Assembly: GCA_964551015.1 (NCBI GenBank)
Contig: CAZKBP010000001.1
Span: 372,001 to 436,000, forward strand
Origin: CAZKBP01 sp964551015
GTDB lineage: Bacteria; Bacteroidota; Bacteroidia; Cytophagales; Microscillaceae
Reading direction: 5' to 3'
Length of the DNA: 64,000 nucleotides
The notes beneath the pieces are model-generated. The model saw nothing but the letters and a program-made list of their open reading frames with translations, was not told the origin of the DNA and searched no databases. Within the stretch, counting starts at the first letter, position 1, and each line of letters begins with the position of its first letter. The position numbers and the translations under genes were made by a program. Below, one piece after another: positions 1 through 9,028 of the stretch.

Positions 1-530
1 TTTCTCGGATCGAAGACGGAAAATTCTGTCTTTGTTATCTAACCACCCGCCAAAATTTAAAAGATCACCAAGGAAGCATTTCACAGATGGAAGCCCAACT
101 ACTTGGCCAAAATCCTCACCTCCAAGCCATCTGGGATCGCTCTGAATTTCTATATGAAAAACCTTTGGTGATTAACGAAATTTCTTTTGCCCCCAAGCTT
201 CCTATCGAGCAAGGTATTTTCATGTGTGGCGACGCGGCTGGACTCATTACGCCACTCTGTGGCAACGGGATGGCCATGGCCATTCACGGTGCGAAGGTGC
301 TTTCTGAGCTTCTGATGGCTTATTTTGCGGGAAGAACGAGCCGAGAAAAGTTAGAAAGTGCCTACACCAAACAGTGGCAACATCTTTTTGCCAAGCGTCT
401 CTGGGCTGGTCGTAAGATTCAGGCGCTCTTTGGGCATCCTTTGCTTACCGAAGCACTGCTACAAAGTGCCAAAACCCTTCCACCACTTGGCCATTGGATG
501 GTTAAGCAGACGCACGGGCGAGTTTTTTAG
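1..530 (+). CDS. FAD-dependent oxidoreductase, C-terminal part (5' truncated by window edge)
   Basis: The reading frame is open from base 3 to the stop at 528-530, so the gene starts before the window. The visible 175 residues hold the GDAAGLITPLCGNG segment, the GD motif that contacts FAD ribityl/phosphate in geranylgeranyl-reductase and squalene-epoxidase-like flavoproteins. A helical C-terminal part follows. No membrane segment is seen. The next gene begins about 107 bases later on the same strand. In related genomes such oxidoreductases often sit beside lipid or polyketide pigment genes, but that context lies outside the window, so the substrate is unknown. The family assignment is firm; the role is not. 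Confidence 0.8.
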   Translation, partial: SRIEDGKFCLCYLTTRQNLKDHQGSISQMEAQLLGQNPHLQAIWDRSEFLYEKPLVINEISFAPKLPIEQGIFMCGDAAGLITPLCGNGMAMAIHGAKVLSELLMAYFAGRTSREKLESAYTKQWQHLFAKRLWAGRKIQALFGHPLLTEALLQSAKTLPPLGHWMVKQTHGRVF

Positions 531-637
531 TGATGAATTGTAAGTTACTGGCTTTACTCATAAGTCCGAAAAAAGCTTTTGTAATACCTCTCTCTAAATC
601 CGTAATTTGCAACTCACAACTCACAACCTGTAAACTT

Positions 638-1408
638 ATGAAAATACAAAGACTGAATCTGGATAGTAGCTGGTGGATGGAGTGGGAGGGAGCCTCTTTT
701 CTACTTGATCCTTGGCTTTTGGGTTCCGAAGTGGATGGCTTTCGCTGGCTCAACGAGCAGTGGCACACGCAGGAACCAGTGGCTTTGGAGCAACTGCCTG
801 ATTATGATTTTATCGTGGTTAGCCAGTCTTACTCGGATCATTGCCACGTAGAAACGCTCCAGCATTTAGACCACAAGCAACCCATTTTCGCTACCAACAG
901 AGCTTATCAACGACTACAAAAATCCCTCGGTGAAAGGGACTTGGTACAAATTCCTGAAAACCTAAACGGCCTCGCGCTATCTTATCAAGGATTGCAATTT
1001 TGGGCTTTTCATCCCGGGCGCAAGCGTGATCCAATTTATTATGCGCTTTTGATTGCTAATACGGCGGGAGAGGCCATTTTTATCGCTCCCCATGGCTTTA
1101 CCTTGAATGCTAAACAATTAGCTAAAGCGAAAGAATTTGATTGCAAACTCCTGATGACGACCTTTTCTGAGTTTCAACTTCCTAATTGGATGGGGGGGAA
1201 AGTCAATCCCGGTCTGGACAATGTATATCAACTGGTAGAGCAACTCAACCCCCAGCATATCCTCAATACCCACGATGAGGAGAAAAAGATGAAAGGACTG
1301 GTAGCTCGTCTGGCTAAAGTTACGTATCCTGATTATGAAGCCTTATCACAGAAAACGAATTTTCCTTTTCATCACTTGGCTGATTATCAAGTTTTAGATT
1401 TAGCCTAA
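638..1408 (+). CDS. MBL-fold metallo-hydrolase-like protein
   Basis: This 256-residue protein has the UlaG-like MBL layout: an N-terminal beta region with DPWL (residues 24-27), the metal-motif region SQSYSDHCH (62-70), a later HGF turn and LNTHDE near the C-terminus. Compared with the canonical HxHxDH motif, the first two His are Gln63 and Tyr65, while Asp67-His68 remain. I recall related proteins in bacteria and plastids with the same Gln, so this may be normal for the subfamily. The frame is open upstream to 530, but the ATG at 638 is preferred because the upstream stretch is low-complexity intergenic-like sequence and the fold begins at MKIQRL. No signal peptide. The substrate is unknown. 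Confidence 0.75.
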   Translation: MKIQRLNLDSSWWMEWEGASFLLDPWLLGSEVDGFRWLNEQWHTQEPVALEQLPDYDFIVVSQSYSDHCHVETLQHLDHKQPIFATNRAYQRLQKSLGERDLVQIPENLNGLALSYQGLQFWAFHPGRKRDPIYYALLIANTAGEAIFIAPHGFTLNAKQLAKAKEFDCKLLMTTFSEFQLPNWMGGKVNPGLDNVYQLVEQLNPQHILNTHDEEKKMKGLVARLAKVTYPDYEALSQKTNFPFHHLADYQVLDLA

Positions 1409-1619
1409 AATATCAACTAAGAAATTGGCGCGAGGGATTTATTTCATTTAACCTAAAAAACAGCCAACACTGCCTTGAAAAATAATTTTCTTTCTTAAAA
1501 TCAGGTGTATTATTTCGTTTTTATCTTCATTTCCTACCAGCTTTTCTTGATTTTCTTTCTATTTCTAAAAATGCTTTTATAATTTGAAAAAACATTAAAA
1601 AGCTCTAAAGCCTAATAGT

Positions 1620-3455
1620 ATGAATAAACATACCTACGACTCGGGAATCATTGGTAATTGTGCCTTTATCGCTCACGTCAAAACTAACTCCAACGTGGTT
1701 TGGATGTGCTGGCCTCGTTTTGATAGCAGTTTTGTGTTCGGGAGTTTGCTAGATGCAGAAAAAGGAGGAGAATTCTCTATCAAGCCTGCCTCAGAACAAT
1801 TTGATTCCCAACAATATTATATCGAGAATACCAATGTGCTCCGTACCGAAATTAGTGCCAGCGATGGAAGCTATCGGATTACCGATTTTGCCCCACGTTT
1901 TCATCAACACAATCGTTACTACCGTCCCCTGATGCTGATTCGGAAGCTAGAGCCCCTTTCGGGGAATCCACGTGTCAAAGTTACCTGTGACCCCGTGGGA
2001 GAATACGGTCAGAAGACACTCGAGTCCAGAAGAGGAAGTAACCATATTGAGTTCTCAGGTTTGGATCAATCTGTGCGCCTGACGACCAATATTTCCCTGA
2101 CTTACATTGAAGACAGTCAGCACTTTTCGCTCAATGAAAATAAATACTTGGTGCTTACTTACGGATCGCCCCTAGAAGCCGAAATCGAGAGTACCTGTGA
2201 GCGGTTTCTGGGAAATACCATCGGCTACTGGCGTAATTGGGTCAAAAGTACCAGTATCAGCGATTTTTACCAACAACACGTGATTCGCTCTTCCTTGGCT
2301 CTCAAGATTCACCAGTACGAAGACACGGGCGCGATCATTGCCGCTTCTACGACCAGCCTGCCCGAAGCCCCCGGGAGTGGGCGCAACTGGGATTACCGCT
2401 ATTGCTGGATGCGTGATACGTACTATACCTTGAATGCTTTTAATAACATCGGGCACTTCGAGGAGCTGGAGCAGTATTTCAATTATATTGCAAACGTGGC
2501 TCTGCAAGAGAAAGGAGCGGGGAAACAACGCATGCAACCCCTCTATGCCATCAGTGGTAAGGGTGATATCGAAGAAAAAATACTGGATTTGGCTGGCTAC
2601 TTAGGTAATAACAAACCCGTACGCATCGGCAATCAGGCGCACGAGCATATCCAAAACGATGTATACGGACAGATTCTCGTTTCGCTCGTGCCGCTTTACG
2701 CTGATAATCGCTTTATTGATAAAGAGAGAACCAATTCGGATAAGCTCGTCTACGGGTTATTGTATAAAATTCAGGAAACAATGGAGGAGCCAGATGCCGG
2801 ACTTTGGGAGTTCCGTGATTTTGCACAATATCACTGCTATACTTATCTCTTCCATTGGGCTGGAAGCAATGCTGCCATTCGTGTGGCCAAGTTTATCAAA
2901 GATGAGAAAATGCTGAAGCTTGCCCGTGAGCTACGTCAGCAATCTCGGGAAAAAATAGAGGCCTGTCTGGATCAGGAAAGAGGCGTTTATACGCAGGCAA
3001 TTGGAGTGCCTAATTTAGATGCAAGCACGCTCAAGCTGATCACGATGAACTACTTAAACCCTCATTCCGAATTAGCCAAAACGCATCTAGAAAACATGGA
3101 AAAAGAACTGGGAGCCCCCAATGGTCTTTTCTATCGCTACAAGCACAAGGATGATTTTGGAGAACCAGAATCTACCTTCCTGATTTGTGGCTTCTGGTAC
3201 GTAGAAGCACTCGCTTGTGTAGGAAGGCTGGAAGAAGCTATGCTCAAGTTCGAGAGTCTGCTTCGCTACACCAACCACGTGGGGCTTTTGAGCGAAGATG
3301 TAGATGCGAATACGGGCAGTCAATGGGGGAATTTCCCACAAGCATATAGCCACGTGGGTCTGGTGAATGCCGCCTATCGTATTTCTAAAAGATTAGACAA
3401 ACCCAATTTCCTTTCTTTTCCCAAACGAAAAAGACCTGCTGATTTCCAGATATAA
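1620..3455 (+). CDS. Glycoside hydrolase family 15 protein (glucoamylase/trehalase-like)
   Basis: The 611-residue length and layout fit bacterial GH15 enzymes: an N-terminal beta-sandwich (about 1-230) followed by an (alpha/alpha)6 barrel. The signature SGRNWDYRYCWMRD (253-266) shapes the substrate pocket. The C-terminal GLLSEDVD (555-562) and QWGNFPQAYSHVG (568-580) carry the acidic catalytic residue and the sugar-binding aromatics. GH15 enzymes invert the anomeric centre when hydrolysing alpha-1,4 glucans or trehalose; the actual substrate cannot be read from sequence. No signal peptide is present, so a cytoplasmic storage-sugar role is likely. It is monocistronic, with 211 AT-rich bases before it. 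Confidence 0.9.
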   Translation: MNKHTYDSGIIGNCAFIAHVKTNSNVVWMCWPRFDSSFVFGSLLDAEKGGEFSIKPASEQFDSQQYYIENTNVLRTEISASDGSYRITDFAPRFHQHNRYYRPLMLIRKLEPLSGNPRVKVTCDPVGEYGQKTLESRRGSNHIEFSGLDQSVRLTTNISLTYIEDSQHFSLNENKYLVLTYGSPLEAEIESTCERFLGNTIGYWRNWVKSTSISDFYQQHVIRSSLALKIHQYEDTGAIIAASTTSLPEAPGSGRNWDYRYCWMRDTYYTLNAFNNIGHFEELEQYFNYIANVALQEKGAGKQRMQPLYAISGKGDIEEKILDLAGYLGNNKPVRIGNQAHEHIQNDVYGQILVSLVPLYADNRFIDKERTNSDKLVYGLLYKIQETMEEPDAGLWEFRDFAQYHCYTYLFHWAGSNAAIRVAKFIKDEKMLKLARELRQQSREKIEACLDQERGVYTQAIGVPNLDASTLKLITMNYLNPHSELAKTHLENMEKELGAPNGLFYRYKHKDDFGEPESTFLICGFWYVEALACVGRLEEAMLKFESLLRYTNHVGLLSEDVDANTGSQWGNFPQAYSHVGLVNAAYRISKRLDKPNFLSFPKRKRPADFQI

Positions 3456-3543
3456 GCCTAAGCGATTAGTTTTGTTCCTTGAGCCTGTTAAGTCTCACCA
3501 ATCATACGTGGGAGGCTTGGCAGGTTTATTTCTAGAAGAAAGA

Positions 3544-4551
3544 TCACTCCGAAGAGTTTCCTCGGTAAATGCCCAATAAATCCAGCGCGGCCTTAAGGGG
3601 AGGAGTTTTTCCAATCTTTACTGCCTGTTCTACCGTGGGTAGCTTGGATTGAATTGCGGTATTTTGATAAAATTGATCCTGTAAAATTTGCTGAATCGTA
3701 TCGTGCATCCAATTCAAGTGCTGTTCTTGTCTTTTTTGGGAAAGATAGCCTTGGTTTTTTTGCTGTTGGTGATGCTCGGAGATCAAATCCCAGATCGTGG
3801 CAATACCTTCCTGCTCGAGTGCAGAACAGGTCAAAACGGGAGCTTGCCATCCATCTGCACGAGGAGGGAAGAGGTGCAAGGCACTTTCATATTCGGCTCG
3901 GGCTACTTTGGCGGCGTGGCGGTTTTCTCCATCCGCTTTGTTAATGGCGATGGCGTCGGCCATTTCCATGATTCCTTTTTTAATGCCCTGTAATTCATCT
4001 CCAGCTCCGGCAAGCATCAGTAAGAGAAAAAAATCTACCATACCGTGTACAACCGTTTCAGATTGTCCGACCCCTACCGTTTCTACAAAAATCACCTCAT
4101 AACCTGCCGCTTCGCAGAGGAGCATGGTTTCGCGGGTGCGGCGTGCCACCCCTCCCAGAGAGCTTTGGGTAGGAGAGGGGCGAATGTAAGCCAGAGAGTC
4201 CTGGGAAAGTTGTTCCATGCGTGTCTTGTCTCCCATGATGCTTCCCCGAGAACGCTGGCTACTGGGGTCTACGGCGATCACAGCCAATTTTTTGCCCTGC
4301 CCCGTCACGTGTTTGCCAAGTGCCTCGATAAAAGTACTCTTACCCACGCCGGGTACCCCGGTAATACCCAAGCGAATGGATTGTCCTGTTCTGTCCATGA
4401 CCGCTTCTAATACTTCTTGGGCTAACTGATAATCCTGCGGGCGTGTACTTTCCACGAGTGTAATCGCTTGACTTAGAAGCACACGGTCTCCATCTAGAAC
4501 GCCTTTTATATAATCTTGCTTGGATAATTGCTTTTTTCTCGGCTTTCTCAT
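3544..4551 (-). CDS. meaB: Methylmalonyl-CoA mutase-associated GTPase MeaB (ArgK family)
   Basis: The protein is a 335-residue G3E-family P-loop GTPase. Walker A is GVPGVGKST (65-73), followed by AVDPSS, a MEQLS segment and VETVGVGQSE, which are MeaB/ArgK hallmarks. MeaB proteins load and protect the adenosylcobalamin cofactor of methylmalonyl-CoA mutase. The mutase subunits are not adjacent here; the neighbour is a divergently transcribed CHASE2 gene. Length is normal for the family and the start fits the known N-terminus. Confidence in the family is high; the partner is an inference. Confidence 0.93.
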   Translation of the reverse strand: MRKPRKKQLSKQDYIKGVLDGDRVLLSQAITLVESTRPQDYQLAQEVLEAVMDRTGQSIRLGITGVPGVGKSTFIEALGKHVTGQGKKLAVIAVDPSSQRSRGSIMGDKTRMEQLSQDSLAYIRPSPTQSSLGGVARRTRETMLLCEAAGYEVIFVETVGVGQSETVVHGMVDFFLLLMLAGAGDELQGIKKGIMEMADAIAINKADGENRHAAKVARAEYESALHLFPPRADGWQAPVLTCSALEQEGIATIWDLISEHHQQQKNQGYLSQKRQEQHLNWMHDTIQQILQDQFYQNTAIQSKLPTVEQAVKIGKTPPLKAALDLLGIYRGNSSE

Positions 4552-4697
4552 CCGACTTGCATTTTTTTGTATCTTTTTTGCTTTGTAACCTCAAGATTAG
4601 CACAAATTACTTAATTTTCATCTTGGAGCAATATAACTAATATTTTGACTTTGCGTAAACCAAAGGTATTACTCCCCCTTAAACATCGGAAAAGTAT

Positions 4698-5978
4698 ATG
4701 CTCAGATACTTCAAAGATAGCGTAATCATCAGTTCACTGGTGTTTTTATTCATGTGGATTTTAGGAAACGTCCCGATTTTGCAAAATCTGGAAATGCTCA
4801 ATCCTATCGAGAATGTGCTCAATGATTTTGACCTCACAGACGTGGTTTTTTCTCAAATACGCGGACCACAGCCGGCGGATACCAATATTGTCTTAGTTAA
4901 TATTGGCAGCTTGCCCCGAGACGGGATGGCGGCACTGGTAGATCGCCTGAATCAATACGAACCAGCAGTGATTGGTATTGACGCTTTTTCTCGCCGCCCC
5001 TTAGACCCACTGGCTGACAGTCTGTACGCGGCGGCTCTTTCTCAGGTAAAAAACTTGGTCATGGTATCACAGGGAAATTACAAAGAAAGTACTAGGGAAA
5101 GAATGGAATTAGATAATACCTTTGAACCAGATCGCTTTGATACGCTCGAGACGTCTAATTCTATGTTTGCACAACATGCCACCATGGGGCATGCCAACCT
5201 GATCAGCTTGAGCCGAGGTAATATGAAAGATTTTACCACGGTGAGAACTTTTTCGCCCGTGATTCAGGTGAATGATCAGACCGAGACTGCTTTTGCGGTT
5301 AAAATTGCAGAAATTTACCAGCCAGCATCGGCGCGTAAATTTTTAGCGCGTAACAATCTGTACGAATATATTAATTATCGTGGGAATGTAGATATTGTGG
5401 GAAAAGGGCAGGTCGTTTTTTCTGCCTTAGACATTGGGCAGGTACTAGATCCAGCCATTGAACTGGATTTTATCAAAGATAAGATCGTGATTCTGGGTTA
5501 TATGGGGGAAAGCCTAAATACTTATTCTTATTTGGATAAATTTTACACTCCACTCAATGAAAATTACGTGGGCAAAAGTACACTAGATATGTACGGAGTG
5601 GTTATCCACGCGAATATTACCTCCATGATTCTCCATGAAGAATTTATAAACGAATTAAGTGATTTCTGGAACTATGTATTAATGGTCGTGATTACGCTAT
5701 TAAGTACCATGCTTTTTGCTTATTTCTTCCATAAAGTAGGATATTGGTACGATGCTATCACGATTTTTACACAATTAGGTATTTTTATCGTTATTTTAGC
5801 AATAGGTCTTTATGCCTTCGAGTGGTATCATCTCAGGGTAGAAATAAACCCGGCCATCATCGCCGTGATTATCGCTGGAATTTTTGTAGAAATTTATTTT
5901 GGACTGATTAAAAAACTGTTCCTCACATTAAAAAATAAACATGTTAAACTCAAACGAACGAGCAATGAAACAGCTTAA
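4698..5978 (+). CDS. CHASE2-domain membrane protein without output domain
   Basis: The 426-residue protein has one N-terminal membrane segment (about 10-28), a large extracytoplasmic CHASE2-like domain (about 40-310; pattern VLVNIGSLPRDGMAALVDRL, IGIDAFSRRP, KIVILGYMGE) and two or three C-terminal membrane segments (about 320-410). It ends in a short basic tail. CHASE2 domains are extracytoplasmic sensor domains, usually joined to a kinase or cyclase; none is present here. The stop lies 14 bases inside the next gene (start 5965), a FecR-like/TPR protein, so the two are probably translationally coupled and work together. Confidence 0.85.
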   Translation: MLRYFKDSVIISSLVFLFMWILGNVPILQNLEMLNPIENVLNDFDLTDVVFSQIRGPQPADTNIVLVNIGSLPRDGMAALVDRLNQYEPAVIGIDAFSRRPLDPLADSLYAAALSQVKNLVMVSQGNYKESTRERMELDNTFEPDRFDTLETSNSMFAQHATMGHANLISLSRGNMKDFTTVRTFSPVIQVNDQTETAFAVKIAEIYQPASARKFLARNNLYEYINYRGNVDIVGKGQVVFSALDIGQVLDPAIELDFIKDKIVILGYMGESLNTYSYLDKFYTPLNENYVGKSTLDMYGVVIHANITSMILHEEFINELSDFWNYVLMVVITLLSTMLFAYFFHKVGYWYDAITIFTQLGIFIVILAIGLYAFEWYHLRVEINPAIIAVIIAGIFVEIYFGLIKKLFLTLKNKHVKLKRTSNETA

Positions 5979-6891
5979 ACTAACTATTTTATTAGCGCTC
6001 CTTCTAACCTACGCACATACCGCCACCGCTCAGTATGCTTTCCGGGTGCTAGCTAGCAGTGGCACCAGCAAGGTTGGAGAAAATAAACTCTATGTCGGAA
6101 AGACTTTGCAAGCAAACCAATCCATACAAGTAGGTGCGCAGAGCTACCTGAGCTTAGTACATAAAAATGGTGGAACCGTAGAAATTGGCAAAGCTGGAAC
6201 CTACCAAGTGAATAATCTGGAGAGTGAACTCATGAAACGAGCCAGCCAGACCACGACCGGACGTTTTGCGAACTATATCGTAGGCGAACTTACCAAAGCA
6301 GGAGACCGTGATATTCACAAAAATCCCTACAAATACCAAAACGTAACGGGTTCGGTAGAGCGTGGTCAACCTGGCGATATTAAAGTACTGATGCCCAAAA
6401 CCAGCCCCGTGCTGTTCTCACAATACACCATTGCCTGGCATCCCCTAGACCAAGCGGGAGGCTATATAGTCAAAGTACAAAATGATTTTGATGAGGTAGT
6501 CATGGAAGAGGAGACAAGCGATACGACTTTTAGCATCAACCTCAAAGATCCTAAACTCGCAGATGCTTTCTTGATGAAAATGACCGTGATGGCTAAAAAT
6601 GATCCTAGTAAGCAAACCATCGAATTTGCCGTGACCCTGCCAGAAGAGAGCGAAAAGGCTCAAATACAAGCACAATACGAAGGCTTTGCTACCTCAGAAA
6701 ATCCTAGCCCGATGGACAAACTCAACGAAGCATTTTTCTTTGAAGAAAATGATTATCTAGTGGATGCGCTGCAGGCTTTTCAAGCCGCAACTCAATTAGC
6801 TCCTGATTCTGAACCTATTCGTACGGCTCTAAACCAGTTTTTGATTCGCCACAGTATGGGCAAATATCAGGAAATACAAACTCGTGACTAG
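5965..6891 (+). CDS. FecR-like periplasmic protein with C-terminal TPR-like region
   Basis: The ATG at 5965 begins a clear signal peptide (MKQLKLTILLALLLTYAHTATAQ). An upstream in-frame ATG at 5941 would add eight charged residues and is less likely. The mature part starts with a FecR-like beta domain (about 25-110: an oxidation-resistant run of small strands with LVHKNGGTVEIGKAGTY). A linker and an Ig-like segment follow (about 140-230). The last 60 residues (LNEAFFFEENDYLVDALQAF, ATQLAPDSEPIRTAL) look like a tetratricopeptide helix pair. It overlaps the CHASE2 gene by 14 bases, which suggests a joint envelope sensing role. FecR-like domains often act as periplasmic signal transmitters, but no sigma factor is nearby. 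Confidence 0.75.
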   Translation: MKQLKLTILLALLLTYAHTATAQYAFRVLASSGTSKVGENKLYVGKTLQANQSIQVGAQSYLSLVHKNGGTVEIGKAGTYQVNNLESELMKRASQTTTGRFANYIVGELTKAGDRDIHKNPYKYQNVTGSVERGQPGDIKVLMPKTSPVLFSQYTIAWHPLDQAGGYIVKVQNDFDEVVMEEETSDTTFSINLKDPKLADAFLMKMTVMAKNDPSKQTIEFAVTLPEESEKAQIQAQYEGFATSENPSPMDKLNEAFFFEENDYLVDALQAFQAATQLAPDSEPIRTALNQFLIRHSMGKYQEIQTRD

Positions 6892-6915
6892 TTTATACTT
6901 CCATTAAAAAATAAG

Positions 6916-6941
6916 AAAGCCACTCAGAGGAGTGGCTTTTT
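6916..6941 (+). terminator. Rho-independent terminator after the CHASE2/FecR-like pair
   Basis: A perfect 10-base inverted repeat (AAAGCCACTC at 6916-6925, GAGTGGCTTT at 6930-6939) with a 4-base loop runs into a T tract. It lies 24 bases after the stop at 6891 and would close the CHASE2/FecR-like transcript. Confidence 0.85.
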
Positions 6942-7031
6942 GATTGGAGATTTGTCTAAATATCACTAGTTTTATAAAAGCGTCTGTACAATAGAAGATA
7001 AAAATCATCATTTGACTTAGCTCCATCAAAA

Positions 7032-7652
7032 ATGCTACAACCTCAATCAAGAATCTTTTCCCGACGTGCTTTATTTTGCCTAAAGTTTTGCTTCTATTTT
7101 GGGTTAGGATTTGCCTATTTAGGAAGTACATCCGTGCTAAGAGCGCAAGCTTCGGATGGTCAAGAGTCAAATTCTTTGCACCCACAAAATCCTGAAAATC
7201 AATTGGAAGAATCCATAAATCGGGAGTGGTTTCTGGCATTGGAAAAATCAGGAGCCATCAAACGCATCCGCTTCTACACTGGAGATGAAATTCATTTACA
7301 ACTTGTAGGAGATAAAACCGAATATAGCCCAACTATCACTAAGATTGAAGAAAATGCTATTTTTAGTTATGGAGCTAGAATACCTCTAGAAGATATTCGT
7401 GTGGTCGTGATTCACCGAGATGAGTGGTTCTTGAAGCAGGGCAGTATTTATTTGCCTCTGGCAGGAGTAGGTTACTTTTTGATGGATTTGATGAATCCTA
7501 TTTTTTCAGAAGAGCAAGAGGTAAATATCAGTGGCTCAACCATATTGACCAGTAGTGCCTTTATTTTAGGTGGGGTGATTTTGCACTTCTTAAAAAAGCG
7601 AAAACATCGATTGGGCAATAGAAAATATTTACGAACTTTGGTCAAATTTTAG
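7032..7652 (+). CDS. Hypothetical membrane protein, first of two tandem paralogs
   Basis: This 206-residue protein of unknown function has an N-terminal signal or membrane segment (about 14-35). A soluble segment follows with the core FLALEKSGAIKRIRFYTGDE and a short beta-rich stretch, then two hydrophobic segments near 137-157 and 165-185 and a basic tail (KKRKHRLGNRKYLRTLVKF). The next gene, 9 bases downstream, is a clear paralog with the same order of elements. The two are a gene duplication, probably co-transcribed. I do not recognise a named domain; the topology suggests an inner-membrane protein with its central domain on the periplasmic side. Confidence 0.75.
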   Translation: MLQPQSRIFSRRALFCLKFCFYFGLGFAYLGSTSVLRAQASDGQESNSLHPQNPENQLEESINREWFLALEKSGAIKRIRFYTGDEIHLQLVGDKTEYSPTITKIEENAIFSYGARIPLEDIRVVVIHRDEWFLKQGSIYLPLAGVGYFLMDLMNPIFSEEQEVNISGSTILTSSAFILGGVILHFLKKRKHRLGNRKYLRTLVKF

Positions 7653-7661
7653 CCAAAGGAT

Positions 7662-8246
7662 ATGATCCAAAGATATTGCCGTGGTCTTTTTAGCCTGAGT
7701 ATTTCTTTTTTTTTTATCATCTTATGCTCTCCGCTTCTAGCACAAGAAACTGGAAAAGAGCAGGAAGCAGATGCTCCCACTTTGGACAGTCTGCAGAGTC
7801 AACCCAACGATACTTCTAGTTTCGCAAGACAGCGTTTTCTGGCACTTGAGAAGGGAGGTGCGAATAAGCGTATTCGTTATTACCGGGGAAGTGAATTAAC
7901 ATTTCGTCTCAAAGACGATCCTACCAAATATACACGCTCGATAGAGGGAATCGCCAAGGATTATCTGGTTTTTAATGAAACTAACATCGCGCTGGAAGAA
8001 TTTGAGGCAATTTATCTAAAAAAACGCCACCCATTCTTAAAAACGCTCTCTTCTTTCTTCATCATCGGCGGGGTAGGATATTTCCTCATTGATGCAGTAA
8101 ATAACTCCTTTTCACCGAGTGAAGAAACACTTTTGATTAGTTCTTCTTTGGCACTACCCGGTCTAGGTTTGCTCTTGACTCTGGGAGGGCGTAAGGTTAA
8201 ATTGGGGAAAAAGAGATACTTGAAAACGATCATTCAAGAATACTAG
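7662..8246 (+). CDS. Hypothetical membrane protein, second of two tandem paralogs
   Basis: The 194-residue protein begins with a signal-peptide-like segment ending near LLAQE (about residue 27). It repeats the layout of its upstream neighbour: FLALEKGGANKRIRYYRGSE, a YTRSIEGIAKDY strand region, IALEEFEAIYLKK, GGVGYFLIDAVNN and a basic end with KLGKKRYLKT. Conserved residues between the two include FLALEK-GA-KRIR-Y-G, the Y-x-x-x-I-x-x-I spacing, GVGYFL-D and the LGxxKYLxT tail. Both hydrophobic C-terminal segments are kept. The function is unknown. Confidence 0.75.
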   Translation: MIQRYCRGLFSLSISFFFIILCSPLLAQETGKEQEADAPTLDSLQSQPNDTSSFARQRFLALEKGGANKRIRYYRGSELTFRLKDDPTKYTRSIEGIAKDYLVFNETNIALEEFEAIYLKKRHPFLKTLSSFFIIGGVGYFLIDAVNNSFSPSEETLLISSSLALPGLGLLLTLGGRKVKLGKKRYLKTIIQEY

Positions 8247-8353
8247 CCCTGATTCACGCTCTTAGCTGTGAAATTACGCTGGGAACTCTTAAGAATTCTT
8301 TGAGCGAAACTTGCCTACGGCGTATGCTCGGGGAGAGTAACATCCTAGCTCTC

Positions 8354-9028
8354 TTATGAGCCAGCTGCTCTTCTACTCGCTTTGATCTGGGTCAATCTTC
8401 CCATTTCTTTCCGCAATTGCTCCAAGCTAAGCTCGAGATGCTGAATTTTGTTTGTCTCTATTGAACCCAATGGTTCTAGGATAGAAGTAAGTTTTGCTTT
8501 CACCTCCCACAATTTTCTCAACTTGGAAATAGGCAGTAAGAAACTAGCAAATTCTCCGTTATCGCTTCTCAGGAGCAGCATTTTCTGAGGGTGATTTCGG
8601 GAAAAATATATCCTCTTCACTAATGTATCTTTGTCTAAAACCAATACATACAGTTTACCTCTTTCAATCTGATTCCAGTCATCTATATATTTGGTAATGA
8701 GCACTTCCTGTGGATAAAAAGTGGGAATCATACTATCTCCAGAAACACGGAAAAAGCGATATTTACCAGGCTCTAATCCTAAGATACGATGTAGAAAGAA
8801 CTGCCCCGTATAATTTAGAAAGTTGAGCAACTGTTCATTGAACAGCCGATTAAACTGATGTGCCCATTCTCTGGGTCTTTTACCTAAACTAGATTTAATA
8901 TTACGAATTTTCTTGATGAGCTTCATAGTCTTTATGATTATATCATCATTTGAAAATAATCTCCAAGCGGATTTTACTTTCTCAGATGAAAAAGAATGTT
9001 TACAATTGTTTTCATAATAATAGTGCAC
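8354..9028 (-). CDS. S24 (LexA-like) peptidase-domain protein without HTH
   Basis: The 224-residue protein carries a LexA/S24 domain: nucleophile Ser99 in RVSGDSM (95-100) and general-base Lys138 in TLVKRIY. It ends in a conserved LWEVKAKLTSIL strand (172-183) and a predicted coiled coil (LELSLEQLRKEMGRL). No helix-turn-helix is recognisable in the first 80 residues, unlike canonical repressors. The C-terminal half aligns with the neighbouring HTH-S24 protein at 9362-10150 (shared pattern W-x-V-[KR]-x-K-[LI]-T plus a terminal coiled coil). The start is uncertain: an internal ATG at 8923 (MKLIKKIRN) would give 189 residues and removes an odd Asn-rich leader. Confidence 0.7.
   Translation of the reverse strand: MHYYYENNCKHSFSSEKVKSAWRLFSNDDIIIKTMKLIKKIRNIKSSLGKRPREWAHQFNRLFNEQLLNFLNYTGQFFLHRILGLEPGKYRFFRVSGDSMIPTFYPQEVLITKYIDDWNQIERGKLYVLVLDKDTLVKRIYFSRNHPQKMLLLRSDNGEFASFLLPISKLRKLWEVKAKLTSILEPLGSIETNKIQHLELSLEQLRKEMGRLTQIKASRRAAGS

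Noticed and set aside
3654..4429. Several plus-strand frames inside meaB
   Set aside because: They are shadows of the real minus-strand GTPase gene.
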